Position numbers and translations under genes: made by a program. 64,000 nucleotides of DNA, taken from assembly GCF_002270415.1 (NCBI RefSeq), contig NZ_NNRI01000019.1, positions 93,607-157,606 on the forward strand, given 5' to 3'. The notes under the pieces are model-generated. The model had not been told where the DNA came from. It ran no database searches and was given only the letters and a program-made list of their open reading frames with translations. The stretch is from Mesorhizobium sophorae (GTDB lineage: Bacteria; Pseudomonadota; Alphaproteobacteria; Rhizobiales; Rhizobiaceae). This document shows positions 32,308-40,661 of the stretch, one piece after another (the first letter of the stretch is position 1; each line of letters begins with the position of its first letter).

Positions 32308-33382
32308 GGCCGGACGAAGCCGCCGCATCGTCGCTGTTCGATCCCGTCCGGTTATCGCTGTTTGCCGGTGCCGCATCGCGAACCGCTCTTGAAAGGGTCT
32401 CCGCCTTCCAGAGCCGCACCTTGTCCTGAGCCGCATCGCGATGCAGCAGGCGGTAGCGGTCGAGGAAGGCGCGGATGGCCTGCGGATGCGGGAATTGGCT
32501 GGGATAGACCGCAACCGTGATCAGGAATGCCCGGTCCTCGCTGAGGTCAAGAGAGCGCAGTGCTGCAAGCAGCGAGGCATAATTCTGGTTGCCGGTGAGC
32601 GATCGCGCGATCGAGAAATCGATATCCAGTGCGTCGGCGAGCGCGGTCTGGAAGAACGCCGCGTTTCCCGTCAGCGCCGTCTCGCGCAGTTTGACATAGG
32701 CATCCGCGCCCGTGAACGGATCGGCGGTCGTCGCCCCGGCTTCGTCGCCGGTGCGCATCATGGTGCGCAGCCTGCGCCGTGCGTTTTCAGCGGCAATGCC
32801 GGCCGCCCGTTCTCTGGCGGGCTCTTCCGAGACGGCATCCGTGCTCATCGGTGCAATCTTGTCCGCCGTGGCCGTCACGGCCCTGTCCGCGGCGATGCCG
32901 TTCGCGTCCGGCTCCCGCACGCGTACCAGGGTTGGTCTTTCAAGCGCCCTGATCAGGTCGGCGATGGTCGGGTTCAAGTCCTTGCGCCGCGCAATGGCGC
33001 GTGCATGCGGCAGGCCGTGCTGCCCGATCAGCGCGATGAGGTCGATGTCACTGACCGCGCGGGAGCGGATGAGCAGCGGCGCGGCAATGTCGACCGGCTC
33101 CTCGCAAAGACGGCGCACCAATGCGGCGGGGGCATATTCGCATTCGGAAAGGGCGGCTGCCACGTAACGGCGTGATTCGACGGACACATTGTCGAACAGC
33201 GGCAGCGTCAGGTCCTCGAGCTGGCCGATCTCGCGGCGTGACGGGCGGGTGAGCGAGCAGAACGCCGACACTGCGGCGCGGAACAGCCTTTCAGCTTTGC
33301 CCGAGTCGGTCCGTATCGCGATTTGCCTGAAGTCGGAAGATGACACGAAGGATACGCCCGCACTCGACACAAACTCGACCAC
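32285..33382 (-). CDS. DUF2336 domain-containing protein
   Basis: A 365-residue, helix-rich protein from a GTG start at 33382. Residues about 30-330 look like helical repeats (FDNVSVESRRYVAAALSE, AAPLLIRSRAVSDIDLIALIGQHG), as in DUF2336, an alphaproteobacterial family of unknown role. It has a charged C-terminus (SGLRATSRK). The 3' end overlaps DUF1491 in convergent orientation, and the start faces a small gene across a 174-base gap containing a CtrA-like site. Confidence 0.8.
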   Translation of the reverse strand: MVEFVSSAGVSFVSSSDFRQIAIRTDSGKAERLFRAAVSAFCSLTRPSRREIGQLEDLTLPLFDNVSVESRRYVAAALSECEYAPAALVRRLCEEPVDIAAPLLIRSRAVSDIDLIALIGQHGLPHARAIARRKDLNPTIADLIRALERPTLVRVREPDANGIAADRAVTATADKIAPMSTDAVSEEPARERAAGIAAENARRRLRTMMRTGDEAGATTADPFTGADAYVKLRETALTGNAAFFQTALADALDIDFSIARSLTGNQNYASLLAALRSLDLSEDRAFLITVAVYPSQFPHPQAIRAFLDRYRLLHRDAAQDKVRLWKAETLSRAVRDAAPANSDNRTGSNSDDAAASSGLRATSRK

Positions 33383-33468
33383 GCTCGACCGGGACTGTGT
33401 CGGTTTCGCGTTTGCCGCGGGTCAGAACGCCCTGACCTCGAGACAAAGATCAAGTTAGCGACGATCCG

Positions 33469-33483
33469 TTAGCGCTCCGTTAA
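33469..33483. promoter_or_regulatory. CtrA-like site TTAG-N7-TTAA
   Basis: TTAG (33469-33472), seven bases, TTAA (33480-33483) followed by CC. The CtrA consensus in alphaproteobacteria is TTAA-N7-TTAA(C), so this is a seven-of-eight match. A further TTAG lies at 33455. It sits 74 bases upstream of the small gene at 33557 and 87 bases upstream of DUF2336. Confidence 0.4.
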
Positions 33484-33556
33484 CCCTCTGCCGTCCTTAA
33501 TGATATTTGGAGGCGTTGCGTTGTGCTCCGGGGAAACCGAGAGGAATGCGCGAATC

Positions 33557-33745
33557 ATGGGCATGGTACTGTCTTTCGTGCCGCGTACGGCACCAAGCAA
33601 TCGGACAAAGCAACCCGCCAAAATTCCGGCGGCGGTGATCATCTTCCCCGGCATCCGCTACGAGCGGTCGCATGCCGGCGAAGTGCGGCCGGTCGATCCC
33701 GACAAGCCGGGATCGCCAGGGACGAAGCCGGTTCCTCACCACTAG
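33557..33745 (+). CDS. Small conserved hypothetical protein (62 aa)
   Basis: The ATG at 33557 opens MGMVLSFVPRTAPSNRTKQ, then PAAVIIFPGIRYERS. I recall near-identical small proteins with the FPGIRYER core in many Hyphomicrobiales; the function is not known to me. The ORF continues upstream to 33500, but the conserved part starts here. Its stop overlaps the last bases of the convergent gene at 33742. Confidence 0.65.
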   Translation: MGMVLSFVPRTAPSNRTKQPAKIPAAVIIFPGIRYERSHAGEVRPVDPDKPGSPGTKPVPHH

Positions 33746-34311
33746 AAGTCTTGCAGCTCGCAGGAACTCTTTTCGAGGAAGCTTGATACGATCGGCTTCC
33801 AGCTGTCATCGGGCACGAAGGTGCGGATGACGAAGATGCCTTCCTCGATCGGTGCCTCGACAAAGATTGCGCCCTGAAGGTCCTCGGGAAGGTCCTTGCG
33901 CACGTCGATCATCTGCGCCGGCGTCAGCACGACGGCATCCAGCACGCGGTCGTTGGCGGTGTGGTCGTTGAAGGAATAGATGTTGTGGCCGCTGCGGTCA
34001 TAGACCGACACCGACCAGAACGGCACATGTCCCGGCGCCTTGATGCGAACCACTCCTTCGCCCAGATCGAACCGGCACGCCGTCGCGTAAAACAACGGGT
34101 CGACGGATTTCACCACTGGCGCGCCACCGGCCTCCGCATCGAGACGGGTCATCCTGTAAAGGTCCGAGGCCATGGACAGCCGCGACCAGGCGTCTCGTTC
34201 GGAAAATTCAGGCACCAGGAGCAGCACGACGATGTGCACGATGCCGGCGCCGACCAGGCCGAGCAGGACAGCATGCAGAAGCTTGCGCATCGCCGCATAA
34301 GAGCTACGCAT
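33742..34311 (-). CDS. DUF1254-like membrane-anchored protein
   Basis: A 189-residue protein with an N-terminal membrane segment (residues 9-33, LLHAVLLGLVGAGIVHIVVLLLV). It shows DLYRMTRLDAEAG, PLFYATACRFDLGEGVVRI and PFWSVSVYDRSGHNIYSFND, which match the DUF1254 type domain. The function is unknown. It overlaps the preceding DUF1214 gene by 8 bases, and the two domains are often found together. Confidence 0.8.
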   Translation of the reverse strand: MRSSYAAMRKLLHAVLLGLVGAGIVHIVVLLLVPEFSERDAWSRLSMASDLYRMTRLDAEAGGAPVVKSVDPLFYATACRFDLGEGVVRIKAPGHVPFWSVSVYDRSGHNIYSFNDHTANDRVLDAVVLTPAQMIDVRKDLPEDLQGAIFVEAPIEEGIFVIRTFVPDDSWKPIVSSFLEKSSCELQDF

Positions 34312-34888
34312 TGCAGCCGACCTTCAGGATCCGCGGCAGCGAAACGTCCGACAGGCCGGTGCTGCTGGCGATCGGCGTGTCGTAGAATGTCAGCACGAAA
34401 TACATTCTGCCGAAGCCGCCGGTCAGCAGCCAGTTGCCCGGCATCGGGTGATCGCTGGCGGAAATGATGACCGAATTGTCGGGTTGTCGTACCACCCCAT
34501 AGGATTGCAGCGCCGCCAGGCGTGATTTGCCGGTTTCGACCACGCCGAGCGACTGATCGGCGGCATAGAGCGTCCAGAACCGTGCCGTCGGAAATCCACC
34601 CTCGATCGTGTAGGTGCATTCGCGCTTGAGTTCGCCGCCACCAGCGTCGCGCTCGGCGACGAAGGACAGCCCTTCGGCACGGCCGAGCGCAAGCACGCCC
34701 TCGCGTGCCACGCGGGCCTTCGAATAGGGGTCGGCGGCTGGCGTGCCAATATCGGGAAAGGCCGTCCATTGGCCGATCCGGATGGCGCCGACACCATCCT
34801 GGGCTTTCAGCGCATACCAGACGCTGCCGCCACCGCCGCCGATGGCTATGACAAGCGAAAGCAGCGTCAGGAGTGCATTCTTGAGCAT
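34304..34888 (-). CDS. DUF1214-like membrane-anchored protein
   Basis: A 194-residue protein from ATG 34888 with a membrane segment at residues 4-24. ECTYTIEGGFPTARFWTLYA, LQSYGVVRQPDNSVIISAS and NWLLTGGFGRMYFVLTFYDTPI are DUF1214 features. It forms an 8-base-overlap operon with the DUF1254-like gene. A longer start at 34987 exists, but the anchor begins at MLKN. Confidence 0.82.
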   Translation of the reverse strand: MLKNALLTLLSLVIAIGGGGGSVWYALKAQDGVGAIRIGQWTAFPDIGTPAADPYSKARVAREGVLALGRAEGLSFVAERDAGGGELKRECTYTIEGGFPTARFWTLYAADQSLGVVETGKSRLAALQSYGVVRQPDNSVIISASDHPMPGNWLLTGGFGRMYFVLTFYDTPIASSTGLSDVSLPRILKVGCNA

Positions 34889-35009
34889 GAAGGGCCGGGG
34901 ACACGAAGAGTTGCCGCTCGGGGATATCGCGGTGCGGGGTCCCGTGGCAAGCGGGCCGATGGATTTGCCCGCCCAAGCCAGTCGCAAACACCCACTCAGT
35001 CGAAAAGAA

Positions 35010-37244
35010 TCACAGTGCCGACAGCTTTTCCGGCGGTTGAGGCGCGGCGAGGGCCGGCGCTGACTGGAACTGCTTAGTCATGTCCCTCAACGTCTGCGTG
35101 GTCCGGCTGGACAACACCGGCGGCCGTTCGGCCGCGGCATCGGCTGCCGCCTGGTCGTCGCTCTTCTTCTGCGCTTCCCCGGCCTTGGCTGCGATCTCTT
35201 CATCGACAAAAGGCTTGTCGATGCCGGGGATCGGCTTGAGGTCGATGTTTTGATGGGCATAGACCATGAGACGCTGCCAAACCATTGCCGGCAGCGAGCC
35301 GCCTGTCATGTTCTTGGTTGGCGTGAAATCGTCGTTACCCAGCCACACGGCCGCCGTGTAGTTGCCGGTGAAGCCGACAAACCAGGCGTCACGGTAGGAT
35401 TGCGTCGTGCCGGTCTTGCCGGCAACGACTATGTTGGGAATTTGCGCGCGGCGCGCCGTGCCCATCACCGGCACCGCCGCCAGCATGGTGTTCATGGATT
35501 TGAGCGCCTGCTCGGACAACACCCGGTGCGGCGGCGGCGCATCCTTGGCGAAGTCGTAGACCACCTCGCCGGTGCGGGTGACGAGCTGCGTGATGCCGTG
35601 CCGGGAGCCGACGAAGCCGTTCTGGGCGAACACGCTGTAGCCCGTCGCCTGATCCATCACCGTCATGCCCGAGGTGCCGAGCACCATCGTCTTGTGCGAT
35701 TCGAGCGGCGATTCCACCCCCATCGCCTCGGCCATTGCCTTGATCGGCGGGATGCCGAGATAGTCCTTGGCCAGTCGCACCGGCACGGTGTTGATCGACT
35801 TGGCCATCGCCATGATCAGTGTGATCCGGCCGGCCGATTCGCCGCTGTAATTGTGCGGTGACCAGGTGCCCCAGCTGATCGGGCCGCCGGAAATGATGGA
35901 GTCGGGCGTGAAGCCGTGCTCCATCGCCGTTGCATAGACATAGGGCTTGAACGACGAGCCGGTCTGGCGCAGCGCCTTGGTGGCACGGTTGAACTGGCTG
36001 GCGCCATAGTCGCGGCCACCGACGATGGCTCTGACGGCGCCGTTGGTCTCGATGACGACGACAGCGCCCTCGGTGACGTTATACTCCTTGCCGAACTGGC
36101 GCAGGTGGAACTCCACCGATTCTTCCGCCGCCTTCTGGATGTTGGCGTCGAAGGTGGTGTGGGCCACCAGCGAGTGCTGGCCTGGCTTGGCGATCTTCTT
36201 GACCTCGTCGAACGCCCAGTCGAGGTAATAATCCGGGCTTTTCTGTTCGCCGCGATCGACGACATCGGCAGGGTGCAGCCTTGCCTGCAGCACCTGACCC
36301 TCGGTCATGAAACCGGAATCGACAAGGTTGGACAACACCACATTCGCGCGCGCGCGCGCCGCCGGCAGATTGATGTGCGGCGCATATTTCGTCGGCGCCT
36401 TGAACAGGCCGGCCAGCATCGCCGCTTCGGCGAGGTTCAGGTCCTTGACGCTCTTGCCGAAATAGAAGTCGGCGGCCGCCTCGATGCCGAACGTGCCGCC
36501 GCCCATATAGGCGCGGTCGAGATAGAGCTGCAGGATTTCCTTCTTCGACAGATTGGCCTCGAGCCACAGCGACAGGAAGGCTTCCTTGATCTTGCGCTCC
36601 AGGGTGCGCTCGTTGGTGAGGAACAGGTTCTTGGCCAGCTGCTGGGTGATGCTGGAACCGCCCTGGACGACGGAGTTCGCCCGCACATTCTCGAAGATGG
36701 CGCGTGAAAGGCCAAGCACGTCGATGCCGTAATGATCGAAGAAGCGGCGATCCTCGGTGGCGAGCACCGCCTTGATGACGTGATCGGGCATCTCGTCGAC
36801 CGGCACCGAATCGCGCTGGATGATGCCGCGCTGCCCGATCTCGTTGCCGTAACGGTCAAGGAAGGTGACGGCGAAGTCACCCTGCGCGCGCCAGTCGCCA
36901 GCCGTATCCTGGAATGCCGGAACGGCCAGCGCCAGCATCACCACAATGCCACCGGCGCCCAGCGTAAAACCTTCGCTCAACAGTTCGATGATGCCGCGGC
37001 GCCAGCCGTTGACGCGGAAGCGCCGCGAGAAGATCGTCGCGGCTTCCCAGAACTGGCGCGCCTTGAAACCGATCTCGTAGAGCGAGGAATCGAGCCATGC
37101 ATCGAGCGCCAACAGCCGGGCTGCGATCGGACCTCTTCTCTTGTGCGGTTCAGGACTGGCCATTCGGAAATCCGGCTCGGCTGTGGCGTGACCTGAAAAC
37201 CGCAAACCGGCAATTTCAGGGCGGCGCCTGTCCCGACTATTCAT
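35010..37244 (-). CDS. Bifunctional penicillin-binding protein 1A (GT51 and transpeptidase)
   Basis: A 744-residue protein. The cytoplasmic tail and one membrane segment (near residues 90-112) come first. The glycosyltransferase domain has ATEDRRFFDHYGID, QGGSSITQQLAKN, KIKEAFLSLWLE and YMGGGTFGIEAAA. The transpeptidase domain has TGSSFKPY (the SxxK motif), SINTV (SxN) and KTGT. It polymerises and crosslinks peptidoglycan. An ATG at 37163 (MASPEPHKRRGP) is an alternative start; neither has a strong ribosome site. It is monocistronic. Confidence 0.93.
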   Translation of the reverse strand: MNSRDRRRPEIAGLRFSGHATAEPDFRMASPEPHKRRGPIAARLLALDAWLDSSLYEIGFKARQFWEAATIFSRRFRVNGWRRGIIELLSEGFTLGAGGIVVMLALAVPAFQDTAGDWRAQGDFAVTFLDRYGNEIGQRGIIQRDSVPVDEMPDHVIKAVLATEDRRFFDHYGIDVLGLSRAIFENVRANSVVQGGSSITQQLAKNLFLTNERTLERKIKEAFLSLWLEANLSKKEILQLYLDRAYMGGGTFGIEAAADFYFGKSVKDLNLAEAAMLAGLFKAPTKYAPHINLPAARARANVVLSNLVDSGFMTEGQVLQARLHPADVVDRGEQKSPDYYLDWAFDEVKKIAKPGQHSLVAHTTFDANIQKAAEESVEFHLRQFGKEYNVTEGAVVVIETNGAVRAIVGGRDYGASQFNRATKALRQTGSSFKPYVYATAMEHGFTPDSIISGGPISWGTWSPHNYSGESAGRITLIMAMAKSINTVPVRLAKDYLGIPPIKAMAEAMGVESPLESHKTMVLGTSGMTVMDQATGYSVFAQNGFVGSRHGITQLVTRTGEVVYDFAKDAPPPHRVLSEQALKSMNTMLAAVPVMGTARRAQIPNIVVAGKTGTTQSYRDAWFVGFTGNYTAAVWLGNDDFTPTKNMTGGSLPAMVWQRLMVYAHQNIDLKPIPGIDKPFVDEEIAAKAGEAQKKSDDQAAADAAAERPPVLSSRTTQTLRDMTKQFQSAPALAAPQPPEKLSAL

Positions 37245-37443
37245 CCATTTTGTGGACGCTCACAAGGGCGGCGAGGACACAGCTGCAAGGTTTGTTGGCG
37301 CAAGGGCAGGGGGCAGCGTGAAAGGCAACTCTGTCGCGCGCCCAGAGAAAGGTAAATTGTTGAAGGCAAGCAGACATAACGTTCCTTCAATCAAGGCAAA
37401 TTATATGTTTGGTGAGCTAAAAATTGCAGCGAAAGAAAGTAGC

Positions 37444-37773
37444 ATGAAACGCCTGTTTTTTATCTGCTCCATATCCTCCTTGCTGTTCCTGTCCGTAAGC
37501 CGAGCATTCGCGTTCAATTTCGGGTTTATGAGAGTGCCGGACTGGATGGATTCTTATATTGGTGTGCTCTTTGTCATCACCTGCATTTTCTGGCTTGGCC
37601 TGGCGGCGACGAAACCGAGGGGCGTTCCGTTCAAGCAGCTTGCAAACGTCAAGATCTCGCCGCTTGCGAAGTTCTTTCGCATCGGCCTGCTCATCGCCTT
37701 CACCATCCTGATGGTCATCTTTTTTGCCGGGATGGGGCTCAGACGATACGCTGAGATGACAGGCGCAGCGTAA
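37444..37773 (+). CDS. Small two-helix membrane protein
   Basis: A 109-residue protein with a signal-like N-terminus (FFICSISSLLFLSVSRAFAF), a second hydrophobic stretch (YIGVLFVITCIFWLGLAA) and a third (IGLLIAFTILMVIFFAGMGL). The family is unrecognised. The preceding 200 bases are AT-richer than their surroundings. An in-frame extension to 37252 looks non-coding. Confidence 0.6.
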   Translation: MKRLFFICSISSLLFLSVSRAFAFNFGFMRVPDWMDSYIGVLFVITCIFWLGLAATKPRGVPFKQLANVKISPLAKFFRIGLLIAFTILMVIFFAGMGLRRYAEMTGAA

Positions 37774-37835
37774 AGCCGCGCGCCGATTTTGTCAGTCAAC
37801 GCGGGATAGTTGGCGCCCAGCCAACCGCTGCCGCC

Positions 37836-37991
37836 TCAGGCCGGCTCGTGCTTGAGCGCCTGCGCCATGCAGTGGATGCCGCCGCCGGTCTTTGAGATCT
37901 CGCTCACGTCGACGATCGCCAGTTCGAAACGGTGTGCCTCGAACTGGCAGGTCAGCGTCTGGCTCGACGTCAAAGCGATCAGCGATAGAAC
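37836..37991 (-). pseudogene. 3'-end fragment of an amidinohydrolase (second copy of 39707 gene end)
   Basis: Read on the minus strand, it gives IALTSSQTLTCQFEAHRFE, then IVDVSEISKTGGGIHCMAQ, ALKHEPA and a stop. This closely parallels the C-terminus of the gene at 39707-40639 (IAPTSSQALIGQLKARGFE, VDMSEISKTGGGIHCMAQ, ALKREPA). The first 60 bases from the stop are nearly identical and the rest diverges. It includes the catalytic Cys region but no gene body. The FAD oxidase gene ends 4 bases upstream of it. Confidence 0.85.
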
Positions 37992-37994
37992 GCT

Positions 37995-39434
37995 TCAAGC
38001 GGCCCGCAGGTTCTCTTTCGGGCGCAAATTCTGGTTCATGCGGAACAGGTTCAGTGGGTCGTATCGCTGCTTGATTTCCAGAAGCCGCCGATGGTTGCCA
38101 CCGTAGGCCGCTTCGACCCGGTCAACCTCGTCCTCCGGCATGAAGTTCACATAGACGGTGCCGGCCGCATAAGGCTTGGCCGCCTCGTAGATCGCACGAG
38201 CCCAGTCGGTGCAGGCCTTGTCCATCGCCGGTTCGCGCCAGCGGGCGTGAACGTTCATGACGAAATGCGAACTGCGCTGTGGAAACGCCGTAGCATCCGC
38301 CTTGACGCGGCCTGCCGCGCCGCCGACATGGCCGACAAATATCTCGCATTCGGGTCCCGGCAGCTTGGCTATTGCCCCCGTGACGACCGCAGCCGCCTCC
38401 TCGGAAAACTCGGTGAAGTCATGGCTCTTCCAGTAGTTGCGGGCGCCGGGCGCAAGTAGCGGGTCGAATGCTTGCTGCCAGCCGGTGAACGGGCTGGGGC
38501 CGACGACATCGGCAATCGGCGTGCCGATGGCTCGAAGCTTATGCGTCGCCTTTTCGCCTGCGGCGATGTCGCCGCAATAGCACATGGCCAGAACCAGCAC
38601 CTCCTTGCCATGCCATTCGGCCGGCAGGAAGGGCAGCGGCGGCGCCTGCCGCATGACCACCCAGCAGGTCAACTCGTCAGGAGCGGTTTCGAGCGCCTTG
38701 CGATACTCCTGCAGCACCTTTTCGGCATCGGCGAAGGGATGGACGACAAGCCCCGAAAGCACCTGCGGTCCAAGCTCATGGAGCTGGAACTCGAATGCCG
38801 TGACGACGCCGAAATTGCCGCCGCCGCCGCGCAGCGCCCAGAACAAGTCCGGATTTTCGGTCTGGCTGGCCCGGAGCAGTTTGCCGTCGGCGGTGACCAC
38901 ATCTGCCGAGGCAAGATTGTCGATGGTCAGGCCGAATTTGCGGGTTATCCAGCCGAAGCCGCCGCCCAGTGTCAGGCCGGATATGCCGGTGGTCGAGTTG
39001 ATGCCGGTCGGCACCACCAGGCCAAAGGCCTGCGTTTCCTTGTCGACATCGGCAAGCGTCGCGCCAGGCCCGACCCATGCCCGCCGCGCAGCGACATCGA
39101 CCCGCACCGACTTCATCAACGAGAGATCAATCACCAGGCCACCATCGCAGACCGCACTTCCGGCAATGTTGTGGCCGCCGCCGCGCACGGAGACGAGAAG
39201 TCTGTTCTCCCTGGCGAAATTCACGGCACTGATGACGTCGGAAGCGCCCACGCAGCACACGATCAGCCCAGGCCGTCGGTCGACCGTGGCATTCCAGACA
39301 GTCCGTGCTTCGTCGTAAGCGGCATCGCCTTCGCTCAGCACCGTGCCGCGCAATTGTGCCGAAAATGCTTCCAAGGCAGCGGCGTCGATTGTCGTTTTGC
39401 CGCGTTCAAGCGTGGTGAGGCTCATGGTGTTCAT
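37995..39434 (-). CDS. FAD-binding oxidoreductase, berberine-bridge-enzyme type
   Basis: A 479-residue protein with an ideal ribosome site (GGGAGGAAACC before ATG 39434). The FAD domain shows VSVRGGGHNIAGSAV with His88, the usual covalent flavin attachment, and GLTLGGGFGWITRKFGLTIDN. The Cys used by bicovalent members is absent, so attachment is probably through His only. The C-terminus has the BBE motif YGGNHRRLLEIKQRYDPLNLFRMNQN. The substrate is unknown; relatives oxidise sugars or alkaloids. It is flanked by the two copies of the amidinohydrolase 3' end. Confidence 0.9.
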   Translation of the reverse strand: MNTMSLTTLERGKTTIDAAALEAFSAQLRGTVLSEGDAAYDEARTVWNATVDRRPGLIVCCVGASDVISAVNFARENRLLVSVRGGGHNIAGSAVCDGGLVIDLSLMKSVRVDVAARRAWVGPGATLADVDKETQAFGLVVPTGINSTTGISGLTLGGGFGWITRKFGLTIDNLASADVVTADGKLLRASQTENPDLFWALRGGGGNFGVVTAFEFQLHELGPQVLSGLVVHPFADAEKVLQEYRKALETAPDELTCWVVMRQAPPLPFLPAEWHGKEVLVLAMCYCGDIAAGEKATHKLRAIGTPIADVVGPSPFTGWQQAFDPLLAPGARNYWKSHDFTEFSEEAAAVVTGAIAKLPGPECEIFVGHVGGAAGRVKADATAFPQRSSHFVMNVHARWREPAMDKACTDWARAIYEAAKPYAAGTVYVNFMPEDEVDRVEAAYGGNHRRLLEIKQRYDPLNLFRMNQNLRPKENLRAA

Positions 39435-39706
39435 GGTTTCCTCCCGATTTGCAGATGAGCCGTCCCCCTCCCCAAAAAACATTTTTACTGTGCGCTTATA
39501 TTAGATATCGTGCAAGTTTCGCATTGGCGTTGCGGCGCCCAAGTGGGCGTCCGCAGCCGATGTAGTGATTGCATTGGCTTGGGCACCTGCTTCTGCCAGC
39601 CGGCGATCTCAGCCGGTTTTCACGCCCAACCTTGCATCCTCGGCCGGCAGGATGCCGATCATGCTGATGCGAATGTGAACGAAGTAGCGCAGCGCTATTC
39701 CACTCC

Positions 39707-40639
39707 TCAGGCCGGTTCGCGCTTCAGCGCTTGCGCCATGCAGTGGATGCCGCCGCCGGTCTTCGAGATCTCGCTCATGTCGACCGCCGCGACCTCGAAA
39801 CCGCGTGCCTTGAGCTGGCCGATCAGCGCCTGGCTGGAGGTCGGCGCGATCACCCGGTCCTTGCCCAGCGACATGAAGTTGCAGCCGAGCGCCATCGTAT
39901 CCTGGAACGGCACGTCGATAATCTCGTGGCCCTTGCCCTTCAGCCAGTCGACGATGCCGGGTTCGGTGCAGGCGAGGCAGACGGCCGTCAGTTTCTCGGC
40001 GATCGGCACCACCATCAGGTCGATATGGACATAGTACTCGTCGATGAAAGCGATGCGGGTTTCCCAGCCTTCCTTGTCGAACCAGGCCTGCACCTGCCGC
40101 GCGCCTTCTTCCTGCGTGCGGGCGCCGCCGCAGCCGATCAATACGACGCCCTCTTCGATGACGTTGAAGTCGCCACCCTCGAACGTGCCCGCTGTGACCA
40201 TGTCGTAGATTGGGATGCCGAGTTTTTCGTAGGTGCGGATCGCCGCGTAGTTCTCGCCGCGCCGCCACCAGTTGGCCATTGCGGTGATGAAGGCGCCGTA
40301 AGGCGTCATAACACTGGAATCGCGGGAATAGACCTGCATCGGCAGTTCCGGCGTCGGCTCGTGCCAGTGGATGTTGACGCCGAAATGCTCATAGGCGGCG
40401 ACAAGGTCCTTGTGCTGCGCCTGCGCGATCTGGACGTTGCAAGGCGCCTCGCGCAGATGCTTGCGCGACAGCGAGCTGGTCGACAAGTGGCGCAGGAAAT
40501 TGGGCGAGCCGAGCAGCACGTCGGTCAAGACATCGGTCTCGTTGGCAAAGCCCCAGGCAGTCAGCGGCTTGGTGCCGCCGGCCGGGTTGCGGCGCTGCAG
40601 TGAAAACGGCTCGGCGACGATGCGGTCATGAACGGTCAT
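39707..40639 (-). CDS. Arginine deiminase / dimethylarginine dimethylaminohydrolase family protein
   Basis: A 310-residue protein with AGGAG before ATG 40639. The amidinotransferase-type motifs are YSRDSSVMTPYGA, GTFEGGDFNVI, YYVHIDLMVVP with His, and GGGIHCMAQAL with catalytic Cys300. The set FEGGD, H and C defines guanidine-modifying hydrolases; the size and sequence fit DDAH/arginine deiminase-like enzymes. It lies 22 bases after the M20 amidohydrolase, so they form an operon. The last 50 codons are repeated at 37836-37991. Confidence 0.88.
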   Translation of the reverse strand: MTVHDRIVAEPFSLQRRNPAGGTKPLTAWGFANETDVLTDVLLGSPNFLRHLSTSSLSRKHLREAPCNVQIAQAQHKDLVAAYEHFGVNIHWHEPTPELPMQVYSRDSSVMTPYGAFITAMANWWRRGENYAAIRTYEKLGIPIYDMVTAGTFEGGDFNVIEEGVVLIGCGGARTQEEGARQVQAWFDKEGWETRIAFIDEYYVHIDLMVVPIAEKLTAVCLACTEPGIVDWLKGKGHEIIDVPFQDTMALGCNFMSLGKDRVIAPTSSQALIGQLKARGFEVAAVDMSEISKTGGGIHCMAQALKREPA

Positions 40640-40661
40640 GGGGTTTCTCCTCGTGCTTTGA

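Noticed and set aside
35250..37196. Large plus-strand frames opposite the penicillin-binding protein
   Set aside because: The minus-strand frame carries all catalytic motifs; the opposite frames are His/Arg/Val-rich shadows.
37252..37443. Upstream extension of the 109-aa membrane protein
   Set aside because: AT-richer, low-complexity stretch without coding character; the signal-like start is at 37444.
39483..39706. AT-rich patch with ATATTAGATAT before the FAD oxidase gene as a promoter
   Set aside because: No -35/-10 pair with acceptable spacing could be drawn, so no promoter is claimed.
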